A stretch of 64,000 nt of DNA from Streptomyces sp. MBT53 (GTDB lineage: Bacteria; Actinomycetota; Actinomycetes; Streptomycetales; Streptomycetaceae): contig NZ_JAEQAZ010000049.1 in the NCBI RefSeq assembly GCF_016654115.1, positions 1 to 64,000 on the forward strand, written 5' to 3'. Positions 50,528-59,387 of this stretch are shown piece by piece. The notes under the pieces were generated by a model. It was not told where the DNA came from. It saw nothing but the letters and a program-made list of their open reading frames with translations, and searched no databases. The translations under genes were made by a program, and so were the position numbers. Each line of letters starts with the position of its first letter. The stretch's first letter is position 1.

Positions 50528-53500
50528 CTACTTGGCGTAGTAGGCGTTGTAGATCGAGACCGTCGACTTGTTGCCCTGCTTGTCGGCGATCTTGGCGTGG
50601 AAGGAGATGGCCTTGCCCTTGGCCGGGTTGGTGACGGTGATCTTGCCGTTGACCACGGTCAGCTTCTTCCAGGTCTGGCCGTAGTCGTACGACACCCACA
50701 CGCCGAGCGACTTGAGGTTGCGGCCGGCCGCCGCGCCCTCGACGGTGACCGGGAAGGTCACCTTCTTTCCGGCCTCGACGCGGCTGTCCGGGCCGGTGAC
50801 CGCGTGGAAACGGGCGGTGGAGACGGGGAGTTGGGCGAAGCCGGAACCGGACGGCTTCTTCGAGGAGAAGGTCCAGCTCGCGTCTATCCGGGTGGAGGCG
50901 GCGGCGACCTTGACGCTGCGGATGACCGAAGTGGTCAGCCTGTAGGCGGCGTTGGCGGCCGGGACCTTGAACGTGGCATCGCCGAACAGCGGGTCCTTGT
51001 TGGAGCCGACCTTGGTGCCGTTGCGGTACAGGGTCGTGTTGACCGAGGTGAACGTCGACGAGCCCGGGTTGCCCTGGGAGTCGGCGAACAGGGGCAGCAG
51101 CCCGGCGATCTCGTTGCCGTTGCGGAACACGCCGTAGTCGGCGGTGAGACGGGGGCCGAAGACCGCGGTGTTGAAGGTCCGCGAATAGGTCCGACCGGCC
51201 TTGAAGGTCTGGAGGTCGTTCAGTGAGTAGAAGGCCTCCGGGATCGGGTCGCCGTTCGCGTCGGGCGCGCCGTCCTGCTCGAGGCCCAGCTCCCACTGCA
51301 CCCCGTTGATGGTGGAGACGTGCAGGGTGCGGGTGCCGGGCAGCTTCTGCGAGACGGCGGAGGAGCCGATGACGACGACGCCGTCGGGCAGGACGCCGAA
51401 GGCGGACACCACGCCGGTCTTGCCGCTCGCCGGGGCACCCAAGTGGGTCTTCACCGTGGCGAGTTCACTCGCCTTGTAGTGCTTGGTGTAGCCGGTGGCG
51501 AGCTGCTTGACCTTGGCGACGGTGGTGGTGTCGTACTGCTCGTCGGTGCCCTTGGCGAAGTGCGCGTCCCACTGCTCGGACAGCGAACCGTCGGTGATCC
51601 GCGGACCGAGGTGTGCGGTGCGGAAGTTGTCGTACGTCGGCAGGAAGCTGGTGAAGCCGGCACCGGCCCCGTCCGGCGTCGTGACCGCGTAGGCCGGTGC
51701 CGCGAAGACCGTTGTGGCGCCGGCGTCCGGGACCGTGATGTCGACAGGCTTGGCCGTGCGGGCGTCGACGGTCACCGAGGTGTTCTTGGAGATGTCCAGC
51801 TTGGGCTGGGCGATCCAGTCGACGCCCTTGGTGAGGTCGTCCGGGTCCACGTAGGTCGAGGTGTCGAGGATGTAACCGCCCTTGGGCACACGGACCTTGA
51901 CGGTGCCCGAGGCGTCGTAGGGAGTGAAGTAGCCGCCGTTGCCCAGGCCGGAGATGCCCACCACCGTGGCGTCGTAGTAGGGGGCCGGGGCGCCGTCACG
52001 GCCGATGAACTTCAGCGTGAGGTCGTACGACTGCACCTCGCGCACCACGGCCGCGGCCGTACGGACGCTCTGGCCGTCGCCCGTCGCCGTCACATAGGCG
52101 GAGTAGGCGCCGTCGAGCGTGCCGCCCAGCTTGGTGTTGACGGTGAGGCCGACCGAGGCCCTGCCGCCGGCCGGGACGGTCACCTTGGTGGCGCCGAGCT
52201 TGTAGAAGCCCGAGGGAGCCGTGCGGCCCTTGGGGTCGGTGGCCGCTACCGTGAGGTTGAGGGTCACGTCCTTGGTGCCGAGGTTGCGGTAGGTGAGCTG
52301 CTGGGTGACCGGGGTGTCGTCGGTGTGCGGCCACTGCTGGATGCCGAAGCTCGCCGAGACCGGGTCGGCGATCACGGTCTGCTTGATGGCCCTGTCGACG
52401 GCGATACGGCCCGAACCCTGCTGGAACGGCGTGTAGTTGCCGCCCTTCGCGGACCCGGTCAGCGCGCCCTTCAGCTCGGCGTAGCCCCACGTGGGGTGCT
52501 CCTGCTTGAGGAGGGCGGCGGCGCCCGCGACATGCGGGGTCGCCATCGACGTGCCCGAGAGGGTCAGGTAGCCGGGCGGGTTCTCGCCGACCTCCTGGTC
52601 GATGAGGCTGCCGGGGGCGGCGGCCGCCGTGATGTCGACGCCGGGCGCGGTGACGTCCGGTTTGACGGCGCCGTCGCCGAGGCGCGGGCCGGTGGAGGAG
52701 AACTCGGCGAGCTTGTCGTTGCGGTCGACCGCGCCGACCGTGATGGCCGCGTCCGCGCTGCCGGGCGAACCGATCGACTCCGAGCCGTCGTTGCCCGCCG
52801 CGACGGCGAACAGGATGCCCTTCTCGGCGGAGAGCTTGTCGACCTCCGCCTCCAACGGGTCGATTCCCGGGGTGTCTTGACCGCCGAGGCTCAAGTTGAC
52901 GATGTCGGCGCCCTGTTGGGCCGCCCACTCCATCCCGGCGAGGATGCCGGAGTCGTCACCCAGGCCGTTGTCGTCGAGGACCTTGCCGCTGAGGATCTTC
53001 GCGCCGGGTGCGACGCCCTTGTACTTGCCGTGCGACAGCGCGCCGGTGCCCGCCGCGATGGACGCGACATGCGTGCCGTGCCCGACGCGGTCCTTCGTGT
53101 CGGCGGCGGTGGAGAAGTTCTTGGCCTCGACGACCTGGTTCTTGAGGTCCGGGTGGTCGGCGTCGACTCCGGTGTCCAGTACGGCGATCTTGACGCCCTT
53201 GCCGGTGTAGCCGGCCGCCCATGCCTTGGGGGCGCCGATCTGCGGCACCGATGTGTCGAGGGCGGTCCTGCGGACGCTGTCGAGCCAGATGTGCGCGATG
53301 CCGGAGGCCGTCCTGTCGCCGTTGGTGACGGCGTCCCACAGCTCGTGGGCGTCCCGCTGCGGGGTCTGGACGGCATCGGCGTTCAGGGTCGTCAGGGACC
53401 GGCGCAGGGTGCCCGCGTCGCGGACGTCGGCCTTGGTGGCGGTGGCGGCGCCCCGGTAGCCGACGATGACCTTCAACCCGGCCTTCTGGGAGGCGCGTTC

Positions 53501-53890
53501 GGCGGACTTGTCGAGTTCGGTGATGTCGAAGAGCCGCTGGTCGAGCCTGCCGGTCGCGACCAGACGGCCCACGTCGGCGGGGACGACCAGCGTGTGCCCG
53601 GCGATCCTCCGCACCTGAACCGGTATGTGCTGACGGCCCTTCGCCGGCTGGAGGCCCACGACCCGGCCCTTGGCGTCGACGGTGACGCGGTCGCCGGTGA
53701 TCAGGGTGAGGTGGTGTTCGCCGGCCAGCCGGGCCCGCGCGGCACCGGCCGTACGCAGCGCGGAGCCGGTCGCGCTCCGCTCGCCCTGTTCGGGCTTCGC
53801 CGATGCCGGGCTGGTCAGGCCGGCGGTGAGGGCGACGGCGGCGGCCGTGGCGACACCGGCCGCGCACGCTCTCTTCACTTGTCTGCGCAC
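50528..53890 (-). CDS. Secreted subtilisin-like serine protease (S8), large
   Basis: 1120-residue exported protease. The signal peptide covers 1-31 (TSPASA). A propeptide-like region of about 170 residues precedes the S8 catalytic domain at about 230-500. The triad is complete: D239 (AVLDTGVDADHPD), H271 (GHGTHVAS) and S448 (GTSMATPH), with oxyanion N367 (AAGNDGS). The remaining 600 residues are beta-rich with no active site, possibly substrate-binding or stalk domains. The start is GTG at 53890 next to GGGGGAG; a second GTG follows 12 bases on. It probably digests extracellular protein or processes surface proteins. Confidence 0.94.
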   Translation of the reverse strand: MRRQVKRACAAGVATAAAVALTAGLTSPASAKPEQGERSATGSALRTAGAARARLAGEHHLTLITGDRVTVDAKGRVVGLQPAKGRQHIPVQVRRIAGHTLVVPADVGRLVATGRLDQRLFDITELDKSAERASQKAGLKVIVGYRGAATATKADVRDAGTLRRSLTTLNADAVQTPQRDAHELWDAVTNGDRTASGIAHIWLDSVRRTALDTSVPQIGAPKAWAAGYTGKGVKIAVLDTGVDADHPDLKNQVVEAKNFSTAADTKDRVGHGTHVASIAAGTGALSHGKYKGVAPGAKILSGKVLDDNGLGDDSGILAGMEWAAQQGADIVNLSLGGQDTPGIDPLEAEVDKLSAEKGILFAVAAGNDGSESIGSPGSADAAITVGAVDRNDKLAEFSSTGPRLGDGAVKPDVTAPGVDITAAAAPGSLIDQEVGENPPGYLTLSGTSMATPHVAGAAALLKQEHPTWGYAELKGALTGSAKGGNYTPFQQGSGRIAVDRAIKQTVIADPVSASFGIQQWPHTDDTPVTQQLTYRNLGTKDVTLNLTVAATDPKGRTAPSGFYKLGATKVTVPAGGRASVGLTVNTKLGGTLDGAYSAYVTATGDGQSVRTAAAVVREVQSYDLTLKFIGRDGAPAPYYDATVVGISGLGNGGYFTPYDASGTVKVRVPKGGYILDTSTYVDPDDLTKGVDWIAQPKLDISKNTSVTVDARTAKPVDITVPDAGATTVFAAPAYAVTTPDGAGAGFTSFLPTYDNFRTAHLGPRITDGSLSEQWDAHFAKGTDEQYDTTTVAKVKQLATGYTKHYKASELATVKTHLGAPASGKTGVVSAFGVLPDGVVVIGSSAVSQKLPGTRTLHVSTINGVQWELGLEQDGAPDANGDPIPEAFYSLNDLQTFKAGRTYSRTFNTAVFGPRLTADYGVFRNGNEIAGLLPLFADSQGNPGSSTFTSVNTTLYRNGTKVGSNKDPLFGDATFKVPAANAAYRLTTSVIRSVKVAAASTRIDASWTFSSKKPSGSGFAQLPVSTARFHAVTGPDSRVEAGKKVTFPVTVEGAAAGRNLKSLGVWVSYDYGQTWKKLTVVNGKITVTNPAKGKAISFHAKIADKQGNKSTVSIYNAYYAK

Positions 53891-54179
53891 AACTCCCCCA
53901 GGAGTCCAGGTAGCGGGCGGATTTCCCCATCCGCCCGGCCGGGGGAAAGCTCGCACACCTGTGCGTACACCCCCCGGAACACGCAGTATGCCGAGGGGTG
54001 ATCAACCGCTCAAGAGATGAGAGGAGGGTGAGAAAGCACGGCCGCGGAATGTTACCCGCCCGCGTGGACTCCGTTACCCAGTCGCCGGGTGCACTCCGCG
54101 GAAACTCCGCTACGAGACCATCGCGCCCGCCGAACTCCCTTGCACAGCACCGGAGTTGCTTGGACCGTTGCTTTGACGG

Positions 54180-54866
54180 TTACTTGGACGCCGCGTTCTC
54201 CTTCACCGTGATCTTGCCCTTGCGGATGGTGGCGAGACGCGGCGCCTTCTTCGCGATGGCGGAGTCGTGGGTGACCATGATGAAGGTCAGCCCGTGCTCC
54301 TTCCACATGCGCTCCAGTACGTCCATGATCTCGTCGCGCATCGACTCGTCGAGGTTGCCGGTCGGCTCGTCCGCGAGCAGCACCTTGGGCTGCTTGACGA
54401 GCGCGCGGGCGATGGCGACACGCTGCTGCTGTCCTCCGGACATCTCGCCGGGGAGGTGGCCGAGGCGCTCGGCGAGCCCGACCGACGCCAGCGCGTCGGC
54501 GGCGCGCTGGCGCCGCTCCTTCGTCTTCACGCCCAGCGGTACGAGGGCGGTCTCGACGTTCTCCTGCGCGGTGAGCGTCGGGATCAGGTTGAAGGACTGG
54601 AACACGAAGCCGATGTTCTCGCTGCGGACCTTGGTGAGCTTGGCCTCCGACAGCTTCGCCAAGTCGATGCCGTCCAGCACGATTTCACCTGCGGTGGGCC
54701 TGTCGAGGGCGCCGATCATCTGGAGGAGCGTCGACTTGCCGCCGCCGGTGGGGCCCTGGATGACGAGGCGGTCGCCGTCGCCGATGGTGAGGTCGATGCC
54801 GTCCAGGGCGTGGACGGTCTCCTTGCCTCGTGAGTAGAGCTTGGTGACGCCTCTTAGTTCGTACAT
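54180..54866 (-). CDS. ABC transporter ATPase, MacB/LolD type
   Basis: 228-residue ATPase with Walker A GPTGGGKST, Q-loop region VFQSFNLIPTLTAQENV, signature MSGGQQQRVAIARAL, Walker B VLLADEPTGNLD and the switch His in VTHDSAIA. It belongs to the mechanotransmission class that works with FtsX/MacB permeases without moving substrate through the membrane in the classical way. The start is ATG at 54866 behind CAGGAG. Its permease gene is just upstream, separated by 134 bases that contain a hairpin and a repeat copy. Confidence 0.95.
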   Translation of the reverse strand: MYELRGVTKLYSRGKETVHALDGIDLTIGDGDRLVIQGPTGGGKSTLLQMIGALDRPTAGEIVLDGIDLAKLSEAKLTKVRSENIGFVFQSFNLIPTLTAQENVETALVPLGVKTKERRQRAADALASVGLAERLGHLPGEMSGGQQQRVAIARALVKQPKVLLADEPTGNLDESMRDEIMDVLERMWKEHGLTFIMVTHDSAIAKKAPRLATIRKGKITVKENAASK

Positions 54867-54896
54867 CGTGCAACTCCTGGGGAAGTAAAGGGGGTT

Positions 54897-54920
54897 GGGG
54901 CCCGTCGTGGGACGGGCCCC
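54897..54920 (-). terminator. Hairpin between permease and ATPase genes
   Basis: Perfect 10-bp stem GGGGCCCGTC / GACGGGCCCC with a 4-base GTGG loop, about 30 bases ahead of the ATPase start. It may lower read-through from the permease gene or stabilise processed mRNA ends. Confidence 0.6.
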
Positions 54921-54950
54921 ATTGCGCCGTCGTTCGTCTGCGGCTGCGTC

Positions 54951-54992
54951 GTGGCTGGTCGCGCAGTTCCCCGCGCCCCTTTGGGGCGCGGC
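54951..54992. repeat. Single copy of the intergenic repeat seen at 47.5-47.8 kb
   Basis: Carries CTGGTCGCGCAGTTCCCCGC and then CGCCCCTTTGGGGCG, the inverted form of the element described at 47491-47797, here with an added small hairpin. Confidence 0.8.
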
Positions 54993-55000
54993 AGTTACCG

Positions 55001-56473
55001 CTACTCGACTCTGCGGAGGGCGTCCGCGGGGCGGAGTCGCGACGCGCGCCAGCCGCCGAAGGCGCCGGCGATCAGGCCGCCGGCTACGGCGAGGCCGACC
55101 GCGAGCACGATGGTGGTGGCGTTGACGGGCGCGGTGAGCGCGACGTCGAGCGTCTTGGCCGCGGCCTGCCGGCCGCCGCCGAAGCCGCCGCCACCGCCGG
55201 GGCCGCCACCGCCCGGACGGGCGGCGCCGCCGGCCGAGTTGCCGAGGGAGGCGGACAGGGTGGGACTGATCGCGGTCACGACGTACGCGCCCGCCAGGCC
55301 GAGCGCGATACCGAGGGCGCCGCCGACCAGTCCGTTGACGATGGCCTCGCCGACCACCTGCCGGGTCACCCGGCCCGACTTCCAGCCGAGCGCCTTCAGC
55401 GTGCCGAACTCACGCACCCGGCGGGACACCGCCGAGGAGGTGAGCAGACCGGCGACCAGGAACGCGGCGATCAGGACCGCGATCGACAGCCACTTGCCGA
55501 CGCTGGTGGCGAGGGAGGAGGCGGTGGACAGCGAACCGGAGACCGTGTCGGCCAGGTCGGCGGAGGTGGTGACCGTCGTACCCGAGACATTGCTCGTGAT
55601 GGTCTTCTTGACGGCCGAGATCTGCTTGGAATCGGTCGCCTTGACGTAGATCGTGGTGACCTTGTTCTTGTCACCGCTCAGGGTCTGCGCCTGCGTCAGC
55701 GGGATGTACAGGTTGGCCGCCGCGTCACCGCTGGTGGCGGTGGCGATCCCGATGACCTTGTACTTGACGCTCTTGATCGTGACCGTGGACCCGACCTTGA
55801 GCTTCTTCTCCTTGGCGTACGCCGAGTCGGCGACGACGACCTTGGAGTTGGCCTCGGCGGTGGTGAAGGTACGGCCGCTGGTGATCTTCGAGGAGGTCAG
55901 CGGGCCGAGCGCGGGCTTGGTGACGTCCGTGCCGTAGACGGTGTACGCGTTGATGTTGAAGTTGGCGCCACCACCGGTGACTTCGCCCTGCGGCGCGCCG
56001 GTGCCGCCGCCCTGCCGGTTGCCGCCTCCGGTGCCGCTGCCCTGGTCCTGCTGGAACTGGCCGCGGGTGAACTGGCCGTCGACCTTGACGACGTTGAGGC
56101 TGAGCCCGCCGACGGCGTCGGAAACACCCTTCTGGCCCGCGACCTTGGTGACGGTGGTGGAGGCCAGCGTCGTGAAGCCCTGGACCATGACGCGGTCACT
56201 GCTCTGCGTCTTGCTGTCGTCGTTGTTGTTGGCGTCGAACTGGAACCGCGGCTGCTGCGAGCTGCTCGCGCTGGCCGTGGCGGCCTTGGTGACGGTCATG
56301 TCCGTGCCGAGTCCGTACAGCGACTGGAGGACCTTGTCCTGCGCCTTCCCCATGCCGGAGGACACGGAGTTGACCACGATGACCAGCGCAATGCCCAGTG
56401 CGAGGCCGGAGGCGACGACGAGGGCCGCTTTTCTGCGGCGGCGCAACTCGCGCCTCAGGTAGGTGAAGAACAT
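55001..56473 (-). CDS. FtsX/MacB-type ABC permease
   Basis: 490 residues. One N-terminal helix (AALVVASGLALGIALVIVVN) is followed by a large extracytoplasmic domain of about 260 residues rich in Ser, Thr and Gly, then three C-terminal helices with the FtsX core (SSAVSRRVREFGTLKALGWKSGRVTRQVVGEA). A Gly-rich outer loop (about 430-450) is unusual but common in streptomycete members. The start is ATG at 56473, without a clear ribosome site. With the ATPase it likely exports or releases a lipoprotein-like or peptide substrate, or senses the envelope. Confidence 0.92.
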   Translation of the reverse strand: MFFTYLRRELRRRRKAALVVASGLALGIALVIVVNSVSSGMGKAQDKVLQSLYGLGTDMTVTKAATASASSSQQPRFQFDANNNDDSKTQSSDRVMVQGFTTLASTTVTKVAGQKGVSDAVGGLSLNVVKVDGQFTRGQFQQDQGSGTGGGNRQGGGTGAPQGEVTGGGANFNINAYTVYGTDVTKPALGPLTSSKITSGRTFTTAEANSKVVVADSAYAKEKKLKVGSTVTIKSVKYKVIGIATATSGDAAANLYIPLTQAQTLSGDKNKVTTIYVKATDSKQISAVKKTITSNVSGTTVTTSADLADTVSGSLSTASSLATSVGKWLSIAVLIAAFLVAGLLTSSAVSRRVREFGTLKALGWKSGRVTRQVVGEAIVNGLVGGALGIALGLAGAYVVTAISPTLSASLGNSAGGAARPGGGGPGGGGGFGGGRQAAAKTLDVALTAPVNATTIVLAVGLAVAGGLIAGAFGGWRASRLRPADALRRVE

Positions 56474-56638
56474 GGCCCGCAAGCTAGGTACAGCGCGTGA
56501 TGATGCCATAAGGCCGACATAAGAGAACGATGAGAAGGCTGTCCGTGGGCAAAGAATGAACCTCTGCGGGGCTGTCAACAGGGGCCCTGGATGTTCCGTT
56601 CCGCGATATTTTCGGAGGCGCGGGACACGGCGCACCGA

Positions 56639-56644
56639 TAGATT
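56639..56644 (+). promoter_or_regulatory. Possible -10 element for a leaderless gene
   Basis: TAGATT placed so that the seventh base after it is the A of ATG at 56651. No convincing -35 is seen, so this is weak on its own. Confidence 0.3.
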
Positions 56645-56650
56645 CCCGGA

Positions 56651-57025
56651 ATGACACGAAGTCCCAGCTCAAGAGGCCCGGAACTCGACCTCGACGGGAT
56701 CGAGGAGCTGTGCTCGGCCGCCACGCCGGGTCCGTGGTTCGTCAGGAGTCTCGACGACGACTACGCCATGAGCCTGGTCGCCGTCAGTACGGCCGAGGAC
56801 ACCGGACTGGGCGAGCGGTGGCCCGAGTTCGACCACGGCGAGCTGATCGCGGCGACGCTGGTTCAGCAGCCGCGGTACGTGGACTGCGCCGACGGGCGCT
56901 GGGACGAGAACGCGGCGTTCATCGCCATGACCAGGCAGGCCGTCCCTCAACTGGTCGCAGAGATCAGGCGTCTTCGGGCTCTCCTCGACTCCTCCGTCAA
57001 CCGCCCCTCGCCCAGGACCACTTGA
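56651..57025 (+). CDS. Small hypothetical protein, Ead/Ea22-like
   Basis: 124 residues with the pattern of Ead/Ea22-like phage-associated proteins: early AATPGPWFVRS, then ENAAFIAMTRQAVPQLVAEIRRLRALL at the end. Function unknown. It starts at ATG 56651 with hardly any leader. It converges with the L,D-transpeptidase gene, sharing the stem-loop at 57039-57072. No other phage gene is nearby. Confidence 0.6.
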   Translation: MTRSPSSRGPELDLDGIEELCSAATPGPWFVRSLDDDYAMSLVAVSTAEDTGLGERWPEFDHGELIAATLVQQPRYVDCADGRWDENAAFIAMTRQAVPQLVAEIRRLRALLDSSVNRPSPRTT

Positions 57026-57038
57026 GACGGGCAGCGAA

Positions 57039-57072
57039 AAGGCGGCCACCCCCAGCAAGGGGCAACCGCCTT
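57039..57072. terminator. Bidirectional stem-loop
   Basis: Outer arms AAGGCGG / CCGCCTT with inner CCCC / GGGG, between convergent genes. Just beyond lies a short GGTCG tandem run (about 57093-57110) at the transpeptidase end. Confidence 0.75.
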
Positions 57073-57109
57073 CAAGCGAACCGGAGTTGGCAGGTCGGGT
57101 CGGGTCGGG

Positions 57110-58360
57110 TCAGACCGCCGAACCCGCCTTCCACTGGGCCCAGTCCATGTTCCAGCCGTTGAGGCCGTTGTCCGGAGCCACCGTCTTGTCACCCGTGTTG
57201 GAGATGACCACGACATCTCCGACGATCGAGTTGTTGTAGAACCACGCCGCCGGCATGTTCTTGTCGCCCGCGCCCTTCACGTCCTGGAGACCCACGCAGC
57301 CGTGGCTGGTGTTGACGCTGCCGAAGACCGACGGCGAGCCCCAGTAGTTGCCGTGGATGAACGTGCCGGAGCTGGTGAGGCGGATGGCGTGCGGGACGTC
57401 CTTGATGTCGTACTCGCCCTTGCCGTCATCGTCGGTGAAACCGACCGTCGCACCGTTCATCCGGGTCTGCACGAACTTCTCGGACATCACCATCTGGCCG
57501 TTGTACGTGGTGTGTTCGGGCGAACCGGCCGAGATCGGGATGGTCTTGACGACCTTGCCGTCCTGCTCGACCTTCATCGTCTTCGACTTCGCGTCCACGT
57601 ACGAGACCTGGTTGCGGCCGATGTGGAAGGTGACCGTCTTCTGCTGCACGCCGTAGACCCCGGAGGCGCCCTCGACGCCGTCGAGCGCGAGCTTCAGCGT
57701 GACGGTGGAGTTCTCCTTCCAGTAGTCCTCGGGACGGCAGTCCATCCGCTGGGTGTTGAACCAGTGGCAGACGACCTCCTGGCCGCTGCTGGACGTGACG
57801 GTGACGCCCTTCTGGACGGCGGCCTTGTTGGTGATCGCCTTGTTGAAGTTGATCGAGACCGGCATGCCGACGCCGACCGTGGAACCGTCCTCGGGAGTGA
57901 AGTTCCCTATGAAGCTGTTGGCCGGGGAGACCGTGGTGAAGGAGGCGTTCTCGTGGGCGGCGAGACCGGCGGAGTCCTTTGCCGTCGCCGCGACCTTGTA
58001 CGTCGTGGAGCGCTCCAGCTGGGCGCTGGGCTTCCAGCTGAGCTTGTCGGCGGAGATGGCGCCCGCGACGGCCGTACCGTCCGCGGTCGTCATCGTCACG
58101 GCCGTGAGCGTGCCCTTGCTGACCGTGACGGCGGCCGAGTTGTTGATGGAGGCGTTGTCCGAACCGTCCGCCGGTGTGATCTTGATCTGGGCCTCGGACG
58201 ACTTCTTCGCCGCCGCCTCGTCGGCCTTCGACTGTGAACTCTGGCTCGAATCGCTGCCGGACGACTTGTCGTCGCTGCCGGAACACGCCGTGAGCACGAG
58301 CACACCGCCGAGCAGTGCGGACGCGGCCACAAGACCCCTGCGCCGCTTACTGTCCGTCAT
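57110..58360 (-). CDS. L,D-transpeptidase lipoprotein
   Basis: 416-residue cell-wall enzyme that makes 3-3 cross-links in peptidoglycan. The lipobox is LVLTAC (C26). A Ser/Asp-rich linker is followed by two Ig-like domains (about 57-145 and 150-247) and a YkuD domain at about 250-400. The catalytic motif is SHGCVGL with H353 and C355, and H336 lies in FIHGNYW. The layout equals mycobacterial LdtMt2-type enzymes. The start is ATG at 58360 behind GGAG; an in-frame ATG lies 24 bases upstream. Confidence 0.94.
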   Translation of the reverse strand: MTDSKRRRGLVAASALLGGVLVLTACSGSDDKSSGSDSSQSSQSKADEAAAKKSSEAQIKITPADGSDNASINNSAAVTVSKGTLTAVTMTTADGTAVAGAISADKLSWKPSAQLERSTTYKVAATAKDSAGLAAHENASFTTVSPANSFIGNFTPEDGSTVGVGMPVSINFNKAITNKAAVQKGVTVTSSSGQEVVCHWFNTQRMDCRPEDYWKENSTVTLKLALDGVEGASGVYGVQQKTVTFHIGRNQVSYVDAKSKTMKVEQDGKVVKTIPISAGSPEHTTYNGQMVMSEKFVQTRMNGATVGFTDDDGKGEYDIKDVPHAIRLTSSGTFIHGNYWGSPSVFGSVNTSHGCVGLQDVKGAGDKNMPAAWFYNNSIVGDVVVISNTGDKTVAPDNGLNGWNMDWAQWKAGSAV

Positions 58361-58568
58361 CACACGCTTCTCCATCGTTGCCAATCGCCGAAAACCCGAG
58401 CGCCCCGTTAAACAGTTCTTAAGAATCCAACGCTACGACTGGTGCATCCCGTTCCGCTTACCCACTATCTGTGGGGCACACCACGTCCACTGTGACGCCC
58501 GGAACCGTTGAGACGACGAAACCCCGGACAGCGGTTGCCGCCCGGGGTCACTCGGTCCCGTGCACGGC

Positions 58569-58922
58569 TCAGCCGACCACTGCCGTCCCGTCTGCTTCCT
58601 CATCGCCGTCGACATCATCCTCGTCGAGGTCCCAATCCGGCGAATCCGGGTCGTAGTCGATCTCCTCACTGCTCCATGAGGCCTGGGCCAGTTCGACCCC
58701 GGGCATCTCGCCGACCAGGTCGAACGGGTCCACGAGATAGGCGAGAGCCTCGGCGGTGTCTTCCGTCACAGCGCTCTCGGCGTGCACCCGTTCGTCACCG
58801 GGCAGTTCCGGATCGTCGGCGATCTTGGCCAGCGCGGCCTTGGTCACGGCGTCCTCGTTCTCGACTTCAAGAACGAGTTCGACACGAAGGCGTACAAAAC
58901 GTGATGTCTCTGGAGTGCTCAT
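58569..58922 (-). CDS. Small acidic hypothetical protein
   Basis: 117-residue protein with a beta-rich first part (RFVRLRVELVLEVENEDAV) and a very acidic C-terminus (DPDSPDWDLDEDDVDGDEEAD). It has no signal or membrane segment. The start is ATG at 58922 with no clear ribosome site. Function unknown; from memory a small acidic protein occurs near hutH and the transpeptidase in other streptomycetes. Confidence 0.7.
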   Translation of the reverse strand: MSTPETSRFVRLRVELVLEVENEDAVTKAALAKIADDPELPGDERVHAESAVTEDTAEALAYLVDPFDLVGEMPGVELAQASWSSEEIDYDPDSPDWDLDEDDVDGDEEADGTAVVG

Positions 58923-59031
58923 GCCGGGAGCGTACGGCCCACAGCCACCGTGACTTTCCCGCGACCCGCACTGTTCATTAGCATCGCTCCACACGGCCAA
59001 TTCGCCAGCGCCACAAGGGGATCGATATTCC

Positions 59032-59346
59032 GTGTCAACCGCTCGCCGAACGATGCTGACCGCCACCGCCGCGGGCACCCTGCTGGGCGCCCTGTGGTTC
59101 GTCCCCTCCGCCAACGCGACGGTGACCGACCAGGTGAGAGTGGAGACTTCGGCGACGCCAACCTCCCAGGTCACCCAGCAGGCAAGGGTGACCTCGACAG
59201 CCGTCACCACCTTCTCGGACGACACCCACCTCGCCGACACCGGAAGCCCGGACACCACGCCGTACATCGTCGGCGGCACGGTGTTCCTCGGTCTCGGCGC
59301 CGGTTTCGTGGCGTATTCGGTGCGACGGGAGCGACTCGGGTTTTAA
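59032..59346 (+). CDS. Small surface protein with LADTG sorting signal
   Basis: 104 residues. A signal peptide (1-29, ending ANA) precedes a Thr/Ser/Val-rich mature part of about 40 residues. LADTG follows at 67-71, then a hydrophobic helix (YIVGGTVFLGLGAGFVAYS) and a basic tail RRERLGF. LAxTG is the motif cut by class E sortases in Streptomyces, which attach chaplins and other proteins to the wall. The mature part would be very small. The start is GTG at 59032 with AAGGGG 11 bases ahead. No sortase gene is in the window. Confidence 0.78.
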   Translation: MSTARRTMLTATAAGTLLGALWFVPSANATVTDQVRVETSATPTSQVTQQARVTSTAVTTFSDDTHLADTGSPDTTPYIVGGTVFLGLGAGFVAYSVRRERLGF

Positions 59347-59351
59347 CTTGC

Positions 59352-59381
59352 TTGACGATTACTTGACTCAAGCTTCATAGT
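59352..59381 (+). promoter_or_regulatory. Promoter of the lipoprotein gene, probably leaderless
   Basis: TTGACG at 59352-59357 and CATAGT at 59376-59381, spacing 18. The seventh base after the -10 is 59388, the A of the start codon. No ribosome site precedes the ATG. Confidence 0.6.
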
Positions 59382-59387
59382 CCGCTC

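Noticed and set aside
51320..54001. 893-codon plus-strand frame opposite the subtilase
   Set aside because: Shadow frame; the composition is low-complexity and the minus strand has a complete catalytic triad.
53891..54179. Possible small gene between the subtilase and ABC ATPase
   Set aside because: No frame has coding-type codon bias with a ribosome site; I see only intergenic sequence.
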